A program made the translations under genes and the position numbers. Shown piece by piece: positions 7,451-16,550 of a DNA stretch of 60,851 bases (positions within the stretch are counted from its first letter, which is position 1; every line of letters begins with the position of its first letter). Source of the DNA: Litoreibacter ascidiaceicola (GTDB lineage Bacteria > Pseudomonadota > Alphaproteobacteria > Rhodobacterales > Rhodobacteraceae); contig NZ_FQUV01000013.1 in the NCBI RefSeq assembly GCF_900129235.1, forward strand, positions 1 through 60,851. Reading direction: 5' to 3'. Below the pieces are notes generated by a model, which was given only the letters and a program-made list of their open reading frames with translations, had not been told where the DNA came from and did no database searches.

Positions 7451-10242
7451 CTTCGCATCGCACGGACCGCGCAGGATTGATCGACCGCACACAGCCCCGC
7501 AATTTCACCTTCGACGGCAAGGCCTATCGCGGCTTTGAGGGCGATACGCTGGCCTCCGCACTGCTGGCAAACGGCGTGCGGGTCATGGGCCGTAGTTTCA
7601 AATACCACCGCCCGCGCGGGCCGTGGGGTGCCTGGGTCGATGATCCCAACGCCATCATGACCGTCACGCTGGACGGACGCAGCTTTCCCAACTGTCCCGC
7701 GGCCACGACGCCGCTGGTGGAGGACATGCAGGCCCGCGCGGTCAACGCCTGGCCCTCGGCGGCCTTTGATATCAAAGCCGGGCTCGATCTGTTCCACCGC
7801 TGGCTGGGGGCGGGATTTTACTACAAGACGTTCATGTGGCCCGACTGGCACCTGTTCGAGCCGATGATCCGCAAGATGGCGGGTCTGGGCGATATCAGCC
7901 GGGACGCGCCAAAGAATTACACTGCTGATCAGGTGCATGACCATTGCGAGGTGCTGGTGATCGGCGGCGGTGCCGCAGGTCTTGCATGCGCGCGCGCGGC
8001 TGCCGAGGCGGGGCGCGGCGTTGTTCTGGTGGATGACCATCCCATATTCGGCGGTGGCCTGCACCAGAGCGTGCAGATTGAGGACCGCACACCGTCCGAA
8101 TGGATCGCGGATCAGCTTGCCGCCATCATGGGTGCAGGCGGGCGCGTGCTGCCCACAACAACAGCTTTTGGCGTCTACGATCATGGTTTGGTGGGCTTGG
8201 CCGAGTACGGCGCATTTGGCACGGCCCCGCACCTGCACCGGATGCGTGCGGACCGGATCGTACTGGCCACCGGCGCGCTTGACCGGCCAGTCACCTTTGC
8301 GGGCAATGATCGCCCCGGCGTGATGGCGGTCGATGCAGCTTGTGAATATCTGGCGCGCTACGGTGTCCTGGTGGGGCGCAGGATTGCGCTGGCCTCCAAC
8401 AACTCCCTGGCTGATGCGGCCGAAGCGATGCTCACGCAGGCCGGTGCCAAGATAACCCGTATTTCACCGCAAGACGGGGCGATACGGGCCTTGGGCGGCA
8501 AACAACTGAAAGGGCTGGCGCAGGGATTGCGTCGCCATGAAGTCGATACGGTGCTGGCATCCGGTGGGCTGACGCCGCTAGTGCATCTATGGCGCCACGC
8601 GGGCGGGAAGCTCGACTGGTGCGCGGCGCGCCAGGCGTTCTTGCCGGGCGCGGCACCCGACGGCATGGTCGCCATCGGTGCGGCAAACGGGACATTCGAT
8701 CTGGATCAGGCACTGTCCGAAGCGCGGGCCATCGGTGCGGGCAATGCATCCGATGCCGCCGCAAGGACATATTCACTTACCCCACTCTGGCCCGAACCGG
8801 GGGACAAGGGGCGGCAATGGATCGACTTCCAGCATGATGTGACCCTCAAGGATGTCGAACTGGCGGCGCGGGAAAATTACGTGTCTGTCGAACACCTCAA
8901 ACGCTATACCACGCTTGGCATGGCCTCTGATCAGGGCAAGACGTCGAACATGGCGGGGCTGGCGGCGATGGCCGCCATTCAGGACCGTCCCTTGCCAGAG
9001 GTGGGCACCACTACCTTCCGCCCGCCCTTCGTGCCGGTCCCGTTCGAAATGTATCATGGGCATCACGGCAAACAGCTGTGGCACCCCCTCAAACGCTTGG
9101 CGCTGGAACCGCAGCATCGCGCCGCAGGGGCTGCATTGGGTGAATACGGCGGCTGGCTGCGCCCCGGCTGGTATGGGACGGGAAATAGGGGCGATCTGAT
9201 CCGCCGCGAGGTGCTGAGCGCGCGCAACGCCGCGGGCATCTTTGATGCCTCGCCATTGGGTAAGATCGAAGTGATGGGCCCTGATGCGGAGGATTTCGTC
9301 AATTTCATTTACTACAACACCATCCGCACCCTGAAACCCGGCAACATCCGCTATGGGTTCATGCTGACCGAAGGCGGAATCGTCATGGATGACGGGGTCA
9401 TCGCGCGGCTTACTGAAAACCGCTTCGTGATCTCCTGCTCGTCTGGCCACGTCGATAGTGTGCGTGAGCATCTTGAGGCCTGGCGGCAGGATGGCAATAA
9501 TCCTGACCGTATCTTCATCCACGACCTGACACAGCAATGGTCGACCGTGACCATCACGGGCCCCAAAGCGCGCGACATTCTTGCAAAGCTGCCGCTGGGT
9601 CTGGACCTCTCTGCGCAGGCATTCCCGCACATGACGGTTCAGGAAACGCAGCGGGAAGAGACCCCGATCCGCATCGCGCGTGTCAGTTTCACCGGCGATA
9701 TCAGTTATGAGATCTCCATCAGGTCCTCGAGGGCAAGCGATCTGTGGGATAAGGTCGTGGCCGCAGGCGAGCCGCATGGTGCCACACCGATCGGGATCGA
9801 GGCGCTGTCGATCCTGCGTGCTGAAAAGGGTTACATCATGGTGGGCAAGGACACCGATGGTGAGACCATGCCCCACGATTTGGGCATCACAATCCCGCGC
9901 CTGAAGAAAAAGCCCGCCTACATTGGTGATCGAAGCCTGCATTCCGATAAGGCCAACCTGCCCGACCGCAAGGCATTGGTGGGGCTTGCCGTCGGCGATG
10001 GCGACAAGGTGCTGCCCACGGGTGCGCACATTGTCGACGGAACGCTTTCGCGTTCACTCGGCTATGTGACGTCCAGCTACGACAGTCCGACGCTGGGCCA
10101 TCCTGTTGCCTTGGGGTTATTGGAAAACGGTAGCGCGAGGACAGGCGAGATCGTCAGCGTCTGGCACATGGGCGAAACGCGGCAGGCCACTGTGTGCGCA
10201 GCGTGCTTTTTCGACCCTGAGGGTGAGCGGCTGCATGCGTGA
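7447..10242 (+). CDS. soxA: Sarcosine oxidase subunit alpha
   Basis: A 931-residue subunit in the expected domain order. An N-terminal 2Fe-2S-like fold without cluster cysteines (GRSFKYHRPRG and GPWGAWVDDPN at about 40-65) is followed by a Rossmann NAD-binding unit (VIGGGAAGLACA near 172-183). The central region includes the redox-type VLATGALDRP motif. A C-terminal GcvT-like folate domain runs from about residue 560 to the end. The subunit binds NAD and tetrahydrofolate and yields 5,10-methylene-THF. Slightly shorter than many SoxA proteins (about 970-1000 residues), with no sign of a break. It overlaps soxD by 4 bp and soxG by 8 bp. Confidence 0.93.
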   Translation: MTSHRTDRAGLIDRTQPRNFTFDGKAYRGFEGDTLASALLANGVRVMGRSFKYHRPRGPWGAWVDDPNAIMTVTLDGRSFPNCPAATTPLVEDMQARAVNAWPSAAFDIKAGLDLFHRWLGAGFYYKTFMWPDWHLFEPMIRKMAGLGDISRDAPKNYTADQVHDHCEVLVIGGGAAGLACARAAAEAGRGVVLVDDHPIFGGGLHQSVQIEDRTPSEWIADQLAAIMGAGGRVLPTTTAFGVYDHGLVGLAEYGAFGTAPHLHRMRADRIVLATGALDRPVTFAGNDRPGVMAVDAACEYLARYGVLVGRRIALASNNSLADAAEAMLTQAGAKITRISPQDGAIRALGGKQLKGLAQGLRRHEVDTVLASGGLTPLVHLWRHAGGKLDWCAARQAFLPGAAPDGMVAIGAANGTFDLDQALSEARAIGAGNASDAAARTYSLTPLWPEPGDKGRQWIDFQHDVTLKDVELAARENYVSVEHLKRYTTLGMASDQGKTSNMAGLAAMAAIQDRPLPEVGTTTFRPPFVPVPFEMYHGHHGKQLWHPLKRLALEPQHRAAGAALGEYGGWLRPGWYGTGNRGDLIRREVLSARNAAGIFDASPLGKIEVMGPDAEDFVNFIYYNTIRTLKPGNIRYGFMLTEGGIVMDDGVIARLTENRFVISCSSGHVDSVREHLEAWRQDGNNPDRIFIHDLTQQWSTVTITGPKARDILAKLPLGLDLSAQAFPHMTVQETQREETPIRIARVSFTGDISYEISIRSSRASDLWDKVVAAGEPHGATPIGIEALSILRAEKGYIMVGKDTDGETMPHDLGITIPRLKKKPAYIGDRSLHSDKANLPDRKALVGLAVGDGDKVLPTGAHIVDGTLSRSLGYVTSSYDSPTLGHPVALGLLENGSARTGEIVSVWHMGETRQATVCAACFFDPEGERLHA

Positions 10243-10744
10243 TGACAGCAAAAAATGGGATGCACCCGGCGCTCCTACGACACTTGAGATGTCAGACGGC
10301 CTCACGATCACGCCTGTCCAATTGGCGCGGCAAACGCTGCTCTCGGGCGTCGATGTTCTTGGCCGGACACAGCATCCGATCGCGGCCTGGTCCGGTGTTG
10401 TGACCGCACAAACCTACGCCCTTTCCTTGCGCCGCGATCGCGTGTTGTTGGTGAACGGTCCAGCTCTCGCGGACGGATGGCACGGGGATATCGCCCAAGC
10501 TGTCTCGGACGTGAGCGATTGCTATTCTGTCTTCGACATTCGAGGAGACCGCGCATTTTCCGTCCTGAAACGCGGTGCGGAACTGCGCCTTGATGTTCCG
10601 TCCAAATCCGTTGCGAGACTTCTGTTCGGGCTCGGCGTCTTTCTCTACCGGTTCGAGGCGACAGATACGTTTCGCGTCCACGTGTTCCGTGGCCAAGCCG
10701 AAACATTTTTCAAAAGCCTGAAATTTGCATTCCCGTCCCTCTAA
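10235..10744 (+). CDS. soxG: Sarcosine oxidase subunit gamma
   Basis: A 169-residue protein in the invariable last position of a soxBDAG operon. Recognisable features are the middle segment ISQAVSD-like AQAVSDVSDCYSVFDIRGDRA and the C-terminal YRFEATDTFRVHVFR, which match SoxG and the related GcvT-like accessory fold. The start at 10235 overlaps the soxA stop by 8 bp. The longer upstream extension in the same frame lies wholly inside soxA and is not real. No further gene follows; the operon ends here against a degenerate region. The identification rests partly on position. Confidence 0.85.
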   Translation: MRDDSKKWDAPGAPTTLEMSDGLTITPVQLARQTLLSGVDVLGRTQHPIAAWSGVVTAQTYALSLRRDRVLLVNGPALADGWHGDIAQAVSDVSDCYSVFDIRGDRAFSVLKRGAELRLDVPSKSVARLLFGLGVFLYRFEATDTFRVHVFRGQAETFFKSLKFAFPSL

Positions 10745-10868
10745 CGGGACTTTTACATTCGTCTGGTCAGGGCACACCTAAAACCAACTTACGGCCCGCC
10801 AGACGGATCGTTTTACAAGCTTTTTTCAGAGCAAAGGAAGATGCTGCAAGTTGGCTGACGGCCTCGAT

Positions 10869-11054
10869 TCAGATTAGGCGGATCACTTCAAGTTTGCGGA
10901 CAAAATTTCTCTTCCGTCTGAAAGCTCTGATCAACGGCCACGCGATGACAAGTAAGGTGGCTATCGCCAGCGTCTCCGAGATGGGTCGAGTCAACAGCTC
11001 TGTCGCGTCCCCTCGGCTGATGAGCAACGCACGGCGCACGCTTTGTTCAACCAT
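10869..11054 (-). pseudogene. Remnant of a TctA-type tripartite tricarboxylate transporter subunit (C-terminus only)
   Basis: The reading frame gives a 61-residue peptide beginning MVEQSVRRALLISRGD, then TRPIS and one hydrophobic segment. This matches, from memory, the last 50 or so residues of TctA membrane subunits, where an LEQ-x-x-RRALLISRGD stretch precedes a final membrane span. The remaining 450 residues are missing, and upstream codons contain stops. There is no tctB or tctC nearby. It is best read as debris left by a deletion or rearrangement, not a functional small gene. Confidence 0.65.
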
Positions 11055-11346
11055 AGAGCAATACCCCCGCTATGACGCACTGCCTCCTATTAACCGACTT
11101 TGAAAGGCATTGCGTGAATGGCCGCTGAGTCCTTTGACCTGTAAACTGGCTGTTTGAGAATTGCTGCGCGGATGACGAATGGCCGATTTCCCCGCCGCAC
11201 GGCGGCACAGAATTTTGCGCCTCTGCGGCATTTATGGCGCTGCGAGGGCGCGCAGCGCAAAAATCAAATTCACAGTGTGGGCTCAAAGCGGACATCTGAC
11301 CGAAGCGGTCTCCCAAATCTAATGTTGAGAAATGCCAGAGACGTGT
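11055..11346. other. Non-coding scar with degenerate repeats between the sox operon and the dcw cluster
   Basis: No supportable gene. A short GAATGGCCG motif occurs twice (about 11116-11124 and 11175-11183), and the stretch 11190-11290 is rich in short GC inverted repeats such as CCGCC-GCACGG-CGG. Such sequences look like the dispersed intergenic repeats of Rhodobacteraceae, but this needs comparison with the rest of the genome. Confidence 0.35.
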
Positions 11347-11364
11347 GGCGGGGTGAACCCCGCC
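11347..11364 (-). terminator. Perfect GC hairpin directly after the DUF2484 gene
   Basis: GGCGGGG-TGAA-CCCCGCC, a 7-bp perfect stem with a 4-base loop, ends one base before the DUF2484 stop codon on the - strand. There is no T run, so it may be a structural 3' end or a copy of a common Rhodobacteraceae palindrome (flanked by GTAGGG on the - strand) and not a classical terminator. Confidence 0.45.
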
Positions 11365-11625
11365 CTACTCCGCCGGTTCGCCGACTGTTTTGCGGCGCAT
11401 CCAGCGGCCTAGGTAGCGGACGGGCCAGCGGAGGAGCGAGACACCTGCGGCGAGGCAGATCAGGCCGATCAGGGGGCCGTTCTCGTAGGTGACCCAGCCG
11501 AGCAGCGGCACGCCGACGGCGATCAGAGCGTAAGCCCTGCGCCACAGATTATCGTTCGAGGGAAGCATTGCCGCCACGTTCGCCGCAATAACCCAGATGA
11601 AGGCTGCTACCAGTGAAATGCTCAT
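11365..11625 (-). CDS. DUF2484 family small membrane protein
   Basis: An 86-residue protein with three likely membrane segments (about residues 4-22, 30-46 and 50-70), ending in a basic cytoplasmic tail. It matches the DUF2484 family, which in Rhodobacteraceae typically sits in the cell-division cluster between murC and murB. Function is unknown; the conserved location suggests a role in envelope or division. It lies 79 bp downstream of murC on the same strand. Here murB does not follow: the cluster ends abruptly after this gene. Confidence 0.85.
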   Translation of the reverse strand: MSISLVAAFIWVIAANVAAMLPSNDNLWRRAYALIAVGVPLLGWVTYENGPLIGLICLAAGVSLLRWPVRYLGRWMRRKTVGEPAE

Positions 11626-11704
11626 GCCAACCCCGCCAAACTTTTAAGAAAACACGTCTCGACTGACTCTATAGTGACGCTACGGCATCCAAGATGAAAG
11701 TCAG

Positions 11705-13117
11705 TCATTTCCCACCTTTTTCGGCCAATCGCGCGGGAAGGGCGTTGGCCCAGGCGCTGATCGTGCCTGCGCCCAAGAGCACCACCATGTCGCCTTCGCG
11801 GGCCTGTTCGCGGACGAGGCGCAGCAGATCGTCTTCATCAATCACGGCGCGGGCGTGGCGGTGGCCGTGGCGCAGGAGGCCCGCGACCAGATCGTCGCGG
11901 GAGGCGCCTTCGATGGGCTCCTCGCCTGCGGCGAAGATATCGGCGATGCCAACGACGTCGGCGTCGTTGAAACAGGAGCAGAAATCGTCGAACAGCGAGT
12001 GCAGGCGCGAGTAGCGGTGGGGCTGGTGGATGGCGATAACGCGGCCCTCAGTGGCTTGGCGGGCGGCCTTCAGGACGGCGGCGATTTCCACGGGGTGGTG
12101 GCCGTAATCGTCGATGATGGTGACGCCGTCGACTTCACCCACCTTGGTGAAGCGGCGGTTTACACCGCCGAAACTGGCCAGCGCCTCTTTGATTTCGTCG
12201 GCCTTCATACCCAGATGGCGAGCGACGGCCACGGCGGAAAGCGCGTTGGAGACGTTGTGATCGCCGGGCATGGGCAAGCTACAGCCTTTGATTACGATCC
12301 CGTCGTTTTGCAGCGCGATGTCGAAATGCGCGACGCCTGCCTTATAGCTCAGGTTGACCGCGCGGACATCGGCCTGCGCGTTAAAGCCAAAGGTGACGAC
12401 GCGGCGGTCGGTGATTTTGCCGACCAGCGTTTGCACCTCGGGGTGGTCGGTGCAGCAGACGGCGAGACCGTAGAACGGGATGTTGGAGACGAAGTCGAGG
12501 AAGCCTTGGCGAAGTTTGTCGAAGTCGCCCCAGTGCTCCATATGCTCGGGGTCGATATTGGTGACGATGCCGATGGTGGCGGGGAGGCGATTGAAGGTGC
12601 CGTCAGACTCGTCGGCCTCGACCACCATCCATTCGCCCTGCCCGACGCGCGCGTTGGAGCCGTAGGCGTGAATGATGCCGCCGTTGATCACGGTCGGGTC
12701 GATGCCGCCTGCGTCCAGCAGGGCCGCGACCATGGTGGTGGTGGTGGTTTTGCCGTGGGTGCCTGCGACGGCGATGTTCGATTTCAGGCGCATCAGCTCG
12801 GCCAGCATCTCGGCGCGGCGGACGACGGGCAGGCCTTTGAGGCGGGCCTCGTCCAGCTCGGCATTGCCGGGTTTGATGGCCGACGAGATGACGACGACGT
12901 CGGCGTTTTCGAGGTTTTCGGCGCGCTGGCCCTCGAAGATCGTGGCCCCCAACTCGGCCAGCCGGTCGGTGATCTTGGAGGTTTTGGCGTCGGAGCCCTG
13001 CACGGTATAGCCCAAGTTCAACAGCACCTCGGCGATGCCGGACATGCCGATACCGCCGATGCCGACGAAGTGGATGGCCCCGAGTTCAAGGGGAAGTTTT
13101 GTTGCTGCTGCGTTCAT
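11705..13117 (-). CDS. murC: UDP-N-acetylmuramate--L-alanine ligase
   Basis: A 470-residue Mur ligase that adds L-alanine to UDP-MurNAc, the first peptide step of peptidoglycan precursor synthesis in the cytoplasm. Visible motifs: the N-terminal [12 protein letters not shown] nucleotide loop near residues 18-30, the ATP-binding GTHGKTTTT at about 119-127, and the DDYGHHP motif near 350, which is specific for MurC. The length is typical. Its start overlaps the murG stop by 4 bp, so the two are translationally coupled. Confidence 0.97.
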   Translation of the reverse strand: MNAAATKLPLELGAIHFVGIGGIGMSGIAEVLLNLGYTVQGSDAKTSKITDRLAELGATIFEGQRAENLENADVVVISSAIKPGNAELDEARLKGLPVVRRAEMLAELMRLKSNIAVAGTHGKTTTTTMVAALLDAGGIDPTVINGGIIHAYGSNARVGQGEWMVVEADESDGTFNRLPATIGIVTNIDPEHMEHWGDFDKLRQGFLDFVSNIPFYGLAVCCTDHPEVQTLVGKITDRRVVTFGFNAQADVRAVNLSYKAGVAHFDIALQNDGIVIKGCSLPMPGDHNVSNALSAVAVARHLGMKADEIKEALASFGGVNRRFTKVGEVDGVTIIDDYGHHPVEIAAVLKAARQATEGRVIAIHQPHRYSRLHSLFDDFCSCFNDADVVGIADIFAAGEEPIEGASRDDLVAGLLRHGHRHARAVIDEDDLLRLVREQAREGDMVVLLGAGTISAWANALPARLAEKGGK

Positions 13118-14211
13118 GGGCTCTTCTTTGCGAGAGTTTCTACAATATCTACCAGCCGTTCCGTCGCGTCAGGGCGGGAGACGGACAGCGCCGCGAGTAC
13201 CATTTGCAGCGCCCCTTCGGGATAGGTGAGAACGGTTTCGATGCTGGCGGCCAAAGCGTCGGCTGTCAGCTGGCTTTCGGGGATCATGATCGCCGCGCCT
13301 GCGTCGACCAGCCCGCGCGCGTTCGCGGTTTGGTGGTCGGCGGTTGCTGCGGCGAAGGGGATCAGGATGGACGGTCGGCCGATGACCGAGATATCGGCGA
13401 CGGAGGATGCACCGGCGCGGGAGATGACCAGCTGCGCCTCGGCGAAACGGGCGGGGACGTCTTGGAAAAACGGCTGCACGTCAGCGTCGATACCGGCTTC
13501 GGCGTAGGTTTGCAGGGCGGTCGCGGCGTCCTCGTCGCGGGCTTGGTGGGAGATGCGCAGGTTCGCCTTGAGCCCGTCGGGAAGCTGCGCGATGGCGGTC
13601 GGCACCACATCGGACAGGATGCGCGCACCTTGGGAGCCGCCGACGACGACAATGCTCATCGGGTAGTCACCGGGGGAAATATAGGGGGCTTCGGCCCGGT
13701 CCAGCACGGCCCCGCGCACAGGGTTGCCGGTGAAGATGCCGTCGACGCCTTCAGGCAACTCGGTTGGCCAAGTGCCACAGGCCACCGCGTCGACGCGGGT
13801 TGCAAAGACCTGATTGACGCGGCCCAACACGCCATTTTGCTCGTGGATGGCGCGCGGCAACCGCATGAGGTAGGCGGCTGAAATGGCAGGAAAGCTGGGA
13901 TAGCCGCCAAAGCCTATGACGACCGTGGGGCGGTCGCGGCGGAACCCCATCATCGCGGAGAGAACACCAGAGGCCAGCTTGAACGGGGCGGTGAGTTTTC
14001 CGGCGAGGCCGCCACGTGCGAAGGTGGCAGATTTGACCTGCTCGATCTGGACAGAGTGAGGAAAGCCGCCCGTGTAGCGCGCGCCGCGTGCATCGGTGGA
14101 CAGCTTCACGCGCCAGCCCTTTGCCAGCATCGCCTCGGCCAGCGCCTGAGCCGGGAACATATGCCCGCCCGTGCCGCCCGCAGCGATGACCAGAAGTGGC
14201 GCGTCAGACAT
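13114..14211 (-). CDS. murG: UDP-N-acetylglucosamine--N-acetylmuramyl-(pentapeptide) pyrophosphoryl-undecaprenol GlcNAc transferase
   Basis: A 365-residue GT28 glycosyltransferase that converts lipid I to lipid II on the inner face of the cytoplasmic membrane. The signature [10 protein letters not shown] loop is at residues 13-22, and the C-terminal donor-binding part has VVVGGSQGA near 185 and [11 protein letters not shown] near 255. The length is normal. It sits between ftsW (stop and start share one base at 14211) and murC (4-bp overlap), the usual alphaproteobacterial order. Confidence 0.97.
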   Translation of the reverse strand: MSDAPLLVIAAGGTGGHMFPAQALAEAMLAKGWRVKLSTDARGARYTGGFPHSVQIEQVKSATFARGGLAGKLTAPFKLASGVLSAMMGFRRDRPTVVIGFGGYPSFPAISAAYLMRLPRAIHEQNGVLGRVNQVFATRVDAVACGTWPTELPEGVDGIFTGNPVRGAVLDRAEAPYISPGDYPMSIVVVGGSQGARILSDVVPTAIAQLPDGLKANLRISHQARDEDAATALQTYAEAGIDADVQPFFQDVPARFAEAQLVISRAGASSVADISVIGRPSILIPFAAATADHQTANARGLVDAGAAIMIPESQLTADALAASIETVLTYPEGALQMVLAALSVSRPDATERLVDIVETLAKKSP

Positions 14212-15380
14212 TATTGCCCCCTGCGGCGCAAAAGGATGTCGCGCATCTCGTCTTGGGGGCGCTGGCGCGTGAAGGCCAGAAGCATGCCAAGAGCGATGCC
14301 CCCTGCGATCAGCGACGAGCCACCGTTGGAAACGAAGGGCAGCGTCATACCCTTGGCGGGCAGCAGACGCACGGCGACGCCCATGTTGATCACCGCCTGC
14401 ATGGCGAACATGGCGACGAGGCCGGTGCCTGCGAGACGGATGAACGGATCACGCTCTTTCATCAAACGGTGCAAGCAGCGCACGGAGAAGATCGCATAGA
14501 GCGCGATGATCGCCAGCACCATGACGAGGCCGTATTCCTCGGCGGCGACGGCGATGATGAAGTCGGTATGCGCATCCGGCAGAGACCATTTCACCGAGCC
14601 TTCACCCACGCCCACACCGAAAAAACCGCCTTCGCGGATGGCGTTGGTGGCATAGCCCAGCTGGGTGGTCGGATCGACCTCGGCACTCAGGAAGCCGTCA
14701 ATGCGGCGGGCGAAGTGTTCGGACAGCGAATAGGCGGTGACACCTGCGAAAGTGACTGCCCCCGCCATACCGATCAACAGGATCATCGGCGCACCGGCCA
14801 CGAAGTAGACAACACCCCAGCCGAACAGCACCAAGCAGGCCTGGCCAAAATCGGGCTGCATCGCGAGGAAGCCCACGACGATCAGCGTCAGGATCAGCGA
14901 ATAGAGCTTGCCGGGGGGGCCGTTGATTTCCTGACTTCCGGCAATCAGCCATGCGGAGGTGACGATGAATACCGGCTTGAGGAACTCTGACGGCTGGAAC
15001 GAGCCGAAGCCCATCGAATACCAGCGCGTGGCGCCCTTGCCAAAATCGGTACCGAAGACCGGCAACAGCATCAGCGCGACCAATGTGACCATGAAGAACA
15101 GCGTGGCGAGGCGACGGACCATATGGGTCGACATCATCGACACCGCGATCATCACGCACATGGCCACGCAGCCGAAGAAGGCCTGACGGGAAACGTAGTG
15201 GAACGGGTCGAGCCCGTTCTTTTCGGCCAAGGGCGGCGACGCCGCGAGGCCCAACAAAAGTCCGATGCCAAACAGCGCGAAAACGCAGGTCATCGACCAA
15301 CGGTCCAAAGTCCGCCACCATTTTGGTAAAATTGGCTCGCCCGGATGTACCAGAGCGGTGCCATACACCATCTCAGTCAT
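14211..15380 (-). CDS. ftsW: Lipid II polymerase FtsW (SEDS family)
   Basis: A 389-residue polytopic membrane protein of the SEDS family, the septal peptidoglycan glycosyltransferase that pairs with FtsI. About ten membrane segments are visible. Family motifs include [18 protein letters not shown] in the middle and the C-terminal [11 protein letters not shown]. Upstream on the - strand there is no adjacent dcw gene: the next 132 bp are shared with a divergent + strand gene, so ftsW needs its own promoter or read-through across two antisense genes from murD. A start at codon 4 (second Met) is also possible. Confidence 0.95.
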   Translation of the reverse strand: MTEMVYGTALVHPGEPILPKWWRTLDRWSMTCVFALFGIGLLLGLAASPPLAEKNGLDPFHYVSRQAFFGCVAMCVMIAVSMMSTHMVRRLATLFFMVTLVALMLLPVFGTDFGKGATRWYSMGFGSFQPSEFLKPVFIVTSAWLIAGSQEINGPPGKLYSLILTLIVVGFLAMQPDFGQACLVLFGWGVVYFVAGAPMILLIGMAGAVTFAGVTAYSLSEHFARRIDGFLSAEVDPTTQLGYATNAIREGGFFGVGVGEGSVKWSLPDAHTDFIIAVAAEEYGLVMVLAIIALYAIFSVRCLHRLMKERDPFIRLAGTGLVAMFAMQAVINMGVAVRLLPAKGMTLPFVSNGGSSLIAGGIALGMLLAFTRQRPQDEMRDILLRRRGQ

Positions 15381-15512
15381 GAGAATTACCGCCTTAACTG
15401 CCTCAATCGCCCGATTGTTCGGGTCTATGCGCAGACTCTAACGGGAAATTGCCGTGCAATCCAGTCTCTAGTTGGTGCTAAGGTCGGCATAAATCGGCTT
15501 GGAGGGCGGGAA

Positions 15513-16106
15513 ATGAGCGAAGATGTGACGGTGAGATGCCAATGCGGCGCGTTTCAGGCGCGATTGCGCGGCGCGGATGCGACGAATGGCAACCACGGGT
15601 TGTGCTATTGCACCGACTGTCAGGCCTTCGCGCGCCACCTTGGGCAGTTTGGCGTGGCGACGGATGCAAAGGGCGGGACGGAGATTTACCAGACCCAGCC
15701 CGCACGGGTGGAAATTCTGGCGGGCAAGGACCAGCTGGCGCTGCTGCAACTTGCGCCGAAAGGGCTATATCGCTGGTATGCCAAATGCTGCAACACGCCG
15801 ATTTGCAACATGGTGGGCAATCCGAAATTCAGCTTTGCGGGCTTTCTGGTGGCTAATATTGCCGAGCCGGAGGCACTTGGGCCGATCCGGTTCCGCTACA
15901 AATCCGAGCAGGCGTTGGAGCCTGTGTCGGAGCCGTCCGGCAGCATGATCGGCTTCATCGCCCGCACGGTTCGCGCGATTGCAGCGGAGCGGTTTTCCGG
16001 GCGGTGGAAGCAAACGCCGTTCTTTGGTGAGGACGGACGGGCGATTGTGAAGCCGTATGTGTTGAGCGAGGCGGAGCGGGAGAAGGCTTATTCGCAGCCA
16101 TCCTAA
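15513..16106 (+). CDS. DUF6151 family protein (GFA/CENP-V-like zinc fold)
   Basis: A 197-residue soluble protein with cysteine pairs typical of a zinc-binding, GFA-like fold: CQCGAF near residues 9-14, CYCTDC near 37-42 and CCNTPIC near 92-98. It resembles the DUF6151 family, with no experimentally known function. ATG 15513 was preferred to upstream starts because GGAGGG lies 7-8 bases before it and the conserved CQCG motif follows at once. It is divergent from ftsW and lies, with the next gene, in opposite orientation inside the division cluster. Confidence 0.75.
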   Translation: MSEDVTVRCQCGAFQARLRGADATNGNHGLCYCTDCQAFARHLGQFGVATDAKGGTEIYQTQPARVEILAGKDQLALLQLAPKGLYRWYAKCCNTPICNMVGNPKFSFAGFLVANIAEPEALGPIRFRYKSEQALEPVSEPSGSMIGFIARTVRAIAAERFSGRWKQTPFFGEDGRAIVKPYVLSEAEREKAYSQPS

Positions 16107-16193
16107 ATCGCCCCACTTTTCAGCGAGAATTGGACCTCGACAAAAAACCATGCGAAATTCAGATCTTAGGCAGCGCAGATTAAGGAGACGACA

Positions 16194-16550
16194 ATGAGCT
16201 ATATTCAAGGACTTCTCATTCCTGTTCCAACCAAGAACAAAGACGCTTACAAAAAACTGGCGGAACTCGCCGCGCCGATTTTTCAGGACTACGGTGCCCT
16301 CAGAATTGTCGAGGCTTGGGGCGACGCTGTGCCAGACGGCAAAGTGACCGACTTCAAACGCGCGGTTAAGGCCGAGGACGGTGAAACGGTTGTGTTTTCG
16401 TGGATCGAATGGCCGGACAAGCAAACCTACGAGTCGGCGGCTGAAAAGATGGAAACCGACCCGCGGTGGGGCGAAATGCCCGAGATGCCTTTTGATGGAA
16501 AGCGTATGATGTGGGCCGGATTTGCGCCGATACTGGACACGACGGGCTAG
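16194..16550 (+). CDS. DUF1428 (YbaA-like) family protein
   Basis: A 118-residue alpha/beta dimeric-barrel-type protein matching DUF1428: [12 protein letters not shown] at the start, [19 protein letters not shown] in the centre, and the closing [14 protein letters not shown]. The biochemical role of the family is unknown. An AAGGAGACGAC ribosome site precedes the ATG. Its stop overlaps the 3' end of murD on the opposite strand by 4 bp, so the two genes converge with no room for separate terminators. Confidence 0.88.
   Translation: MSYIQGLLIPVPTKNKDAYKKLAELAAPIFQDYGALRIVEAWGDAVPDGKVTDFKRAVKAEDGETVVFSWIEWPDKQTYESAAEKMETDPRWGEMPEMPFDGKRMMWAGFAPILDTTG

Noticed and set aside
8773-10029. 418-codon - strand frame opposite soxA
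   Set aside because: Complement of a high-GC gene with strong soxA identity on the + strand; no family match and no ribosome site.
10760-10805. Inverted repeat CGTCTGG ... CCAGACG after soxG
   Set aside because: The arms are 7 bp with a 32-base loop and no T run follows; too weak to call a terminator or an IS end.
11855-13225. 456-codon + strand frame opposite murC
   Set aside because: A long antisense shadow caused by high GC and codon bias of murC (Gly/Asp/Val-rich, no domain). The same holds for the long + frames opposite murG, murD, ftsI, murE and rsmH.
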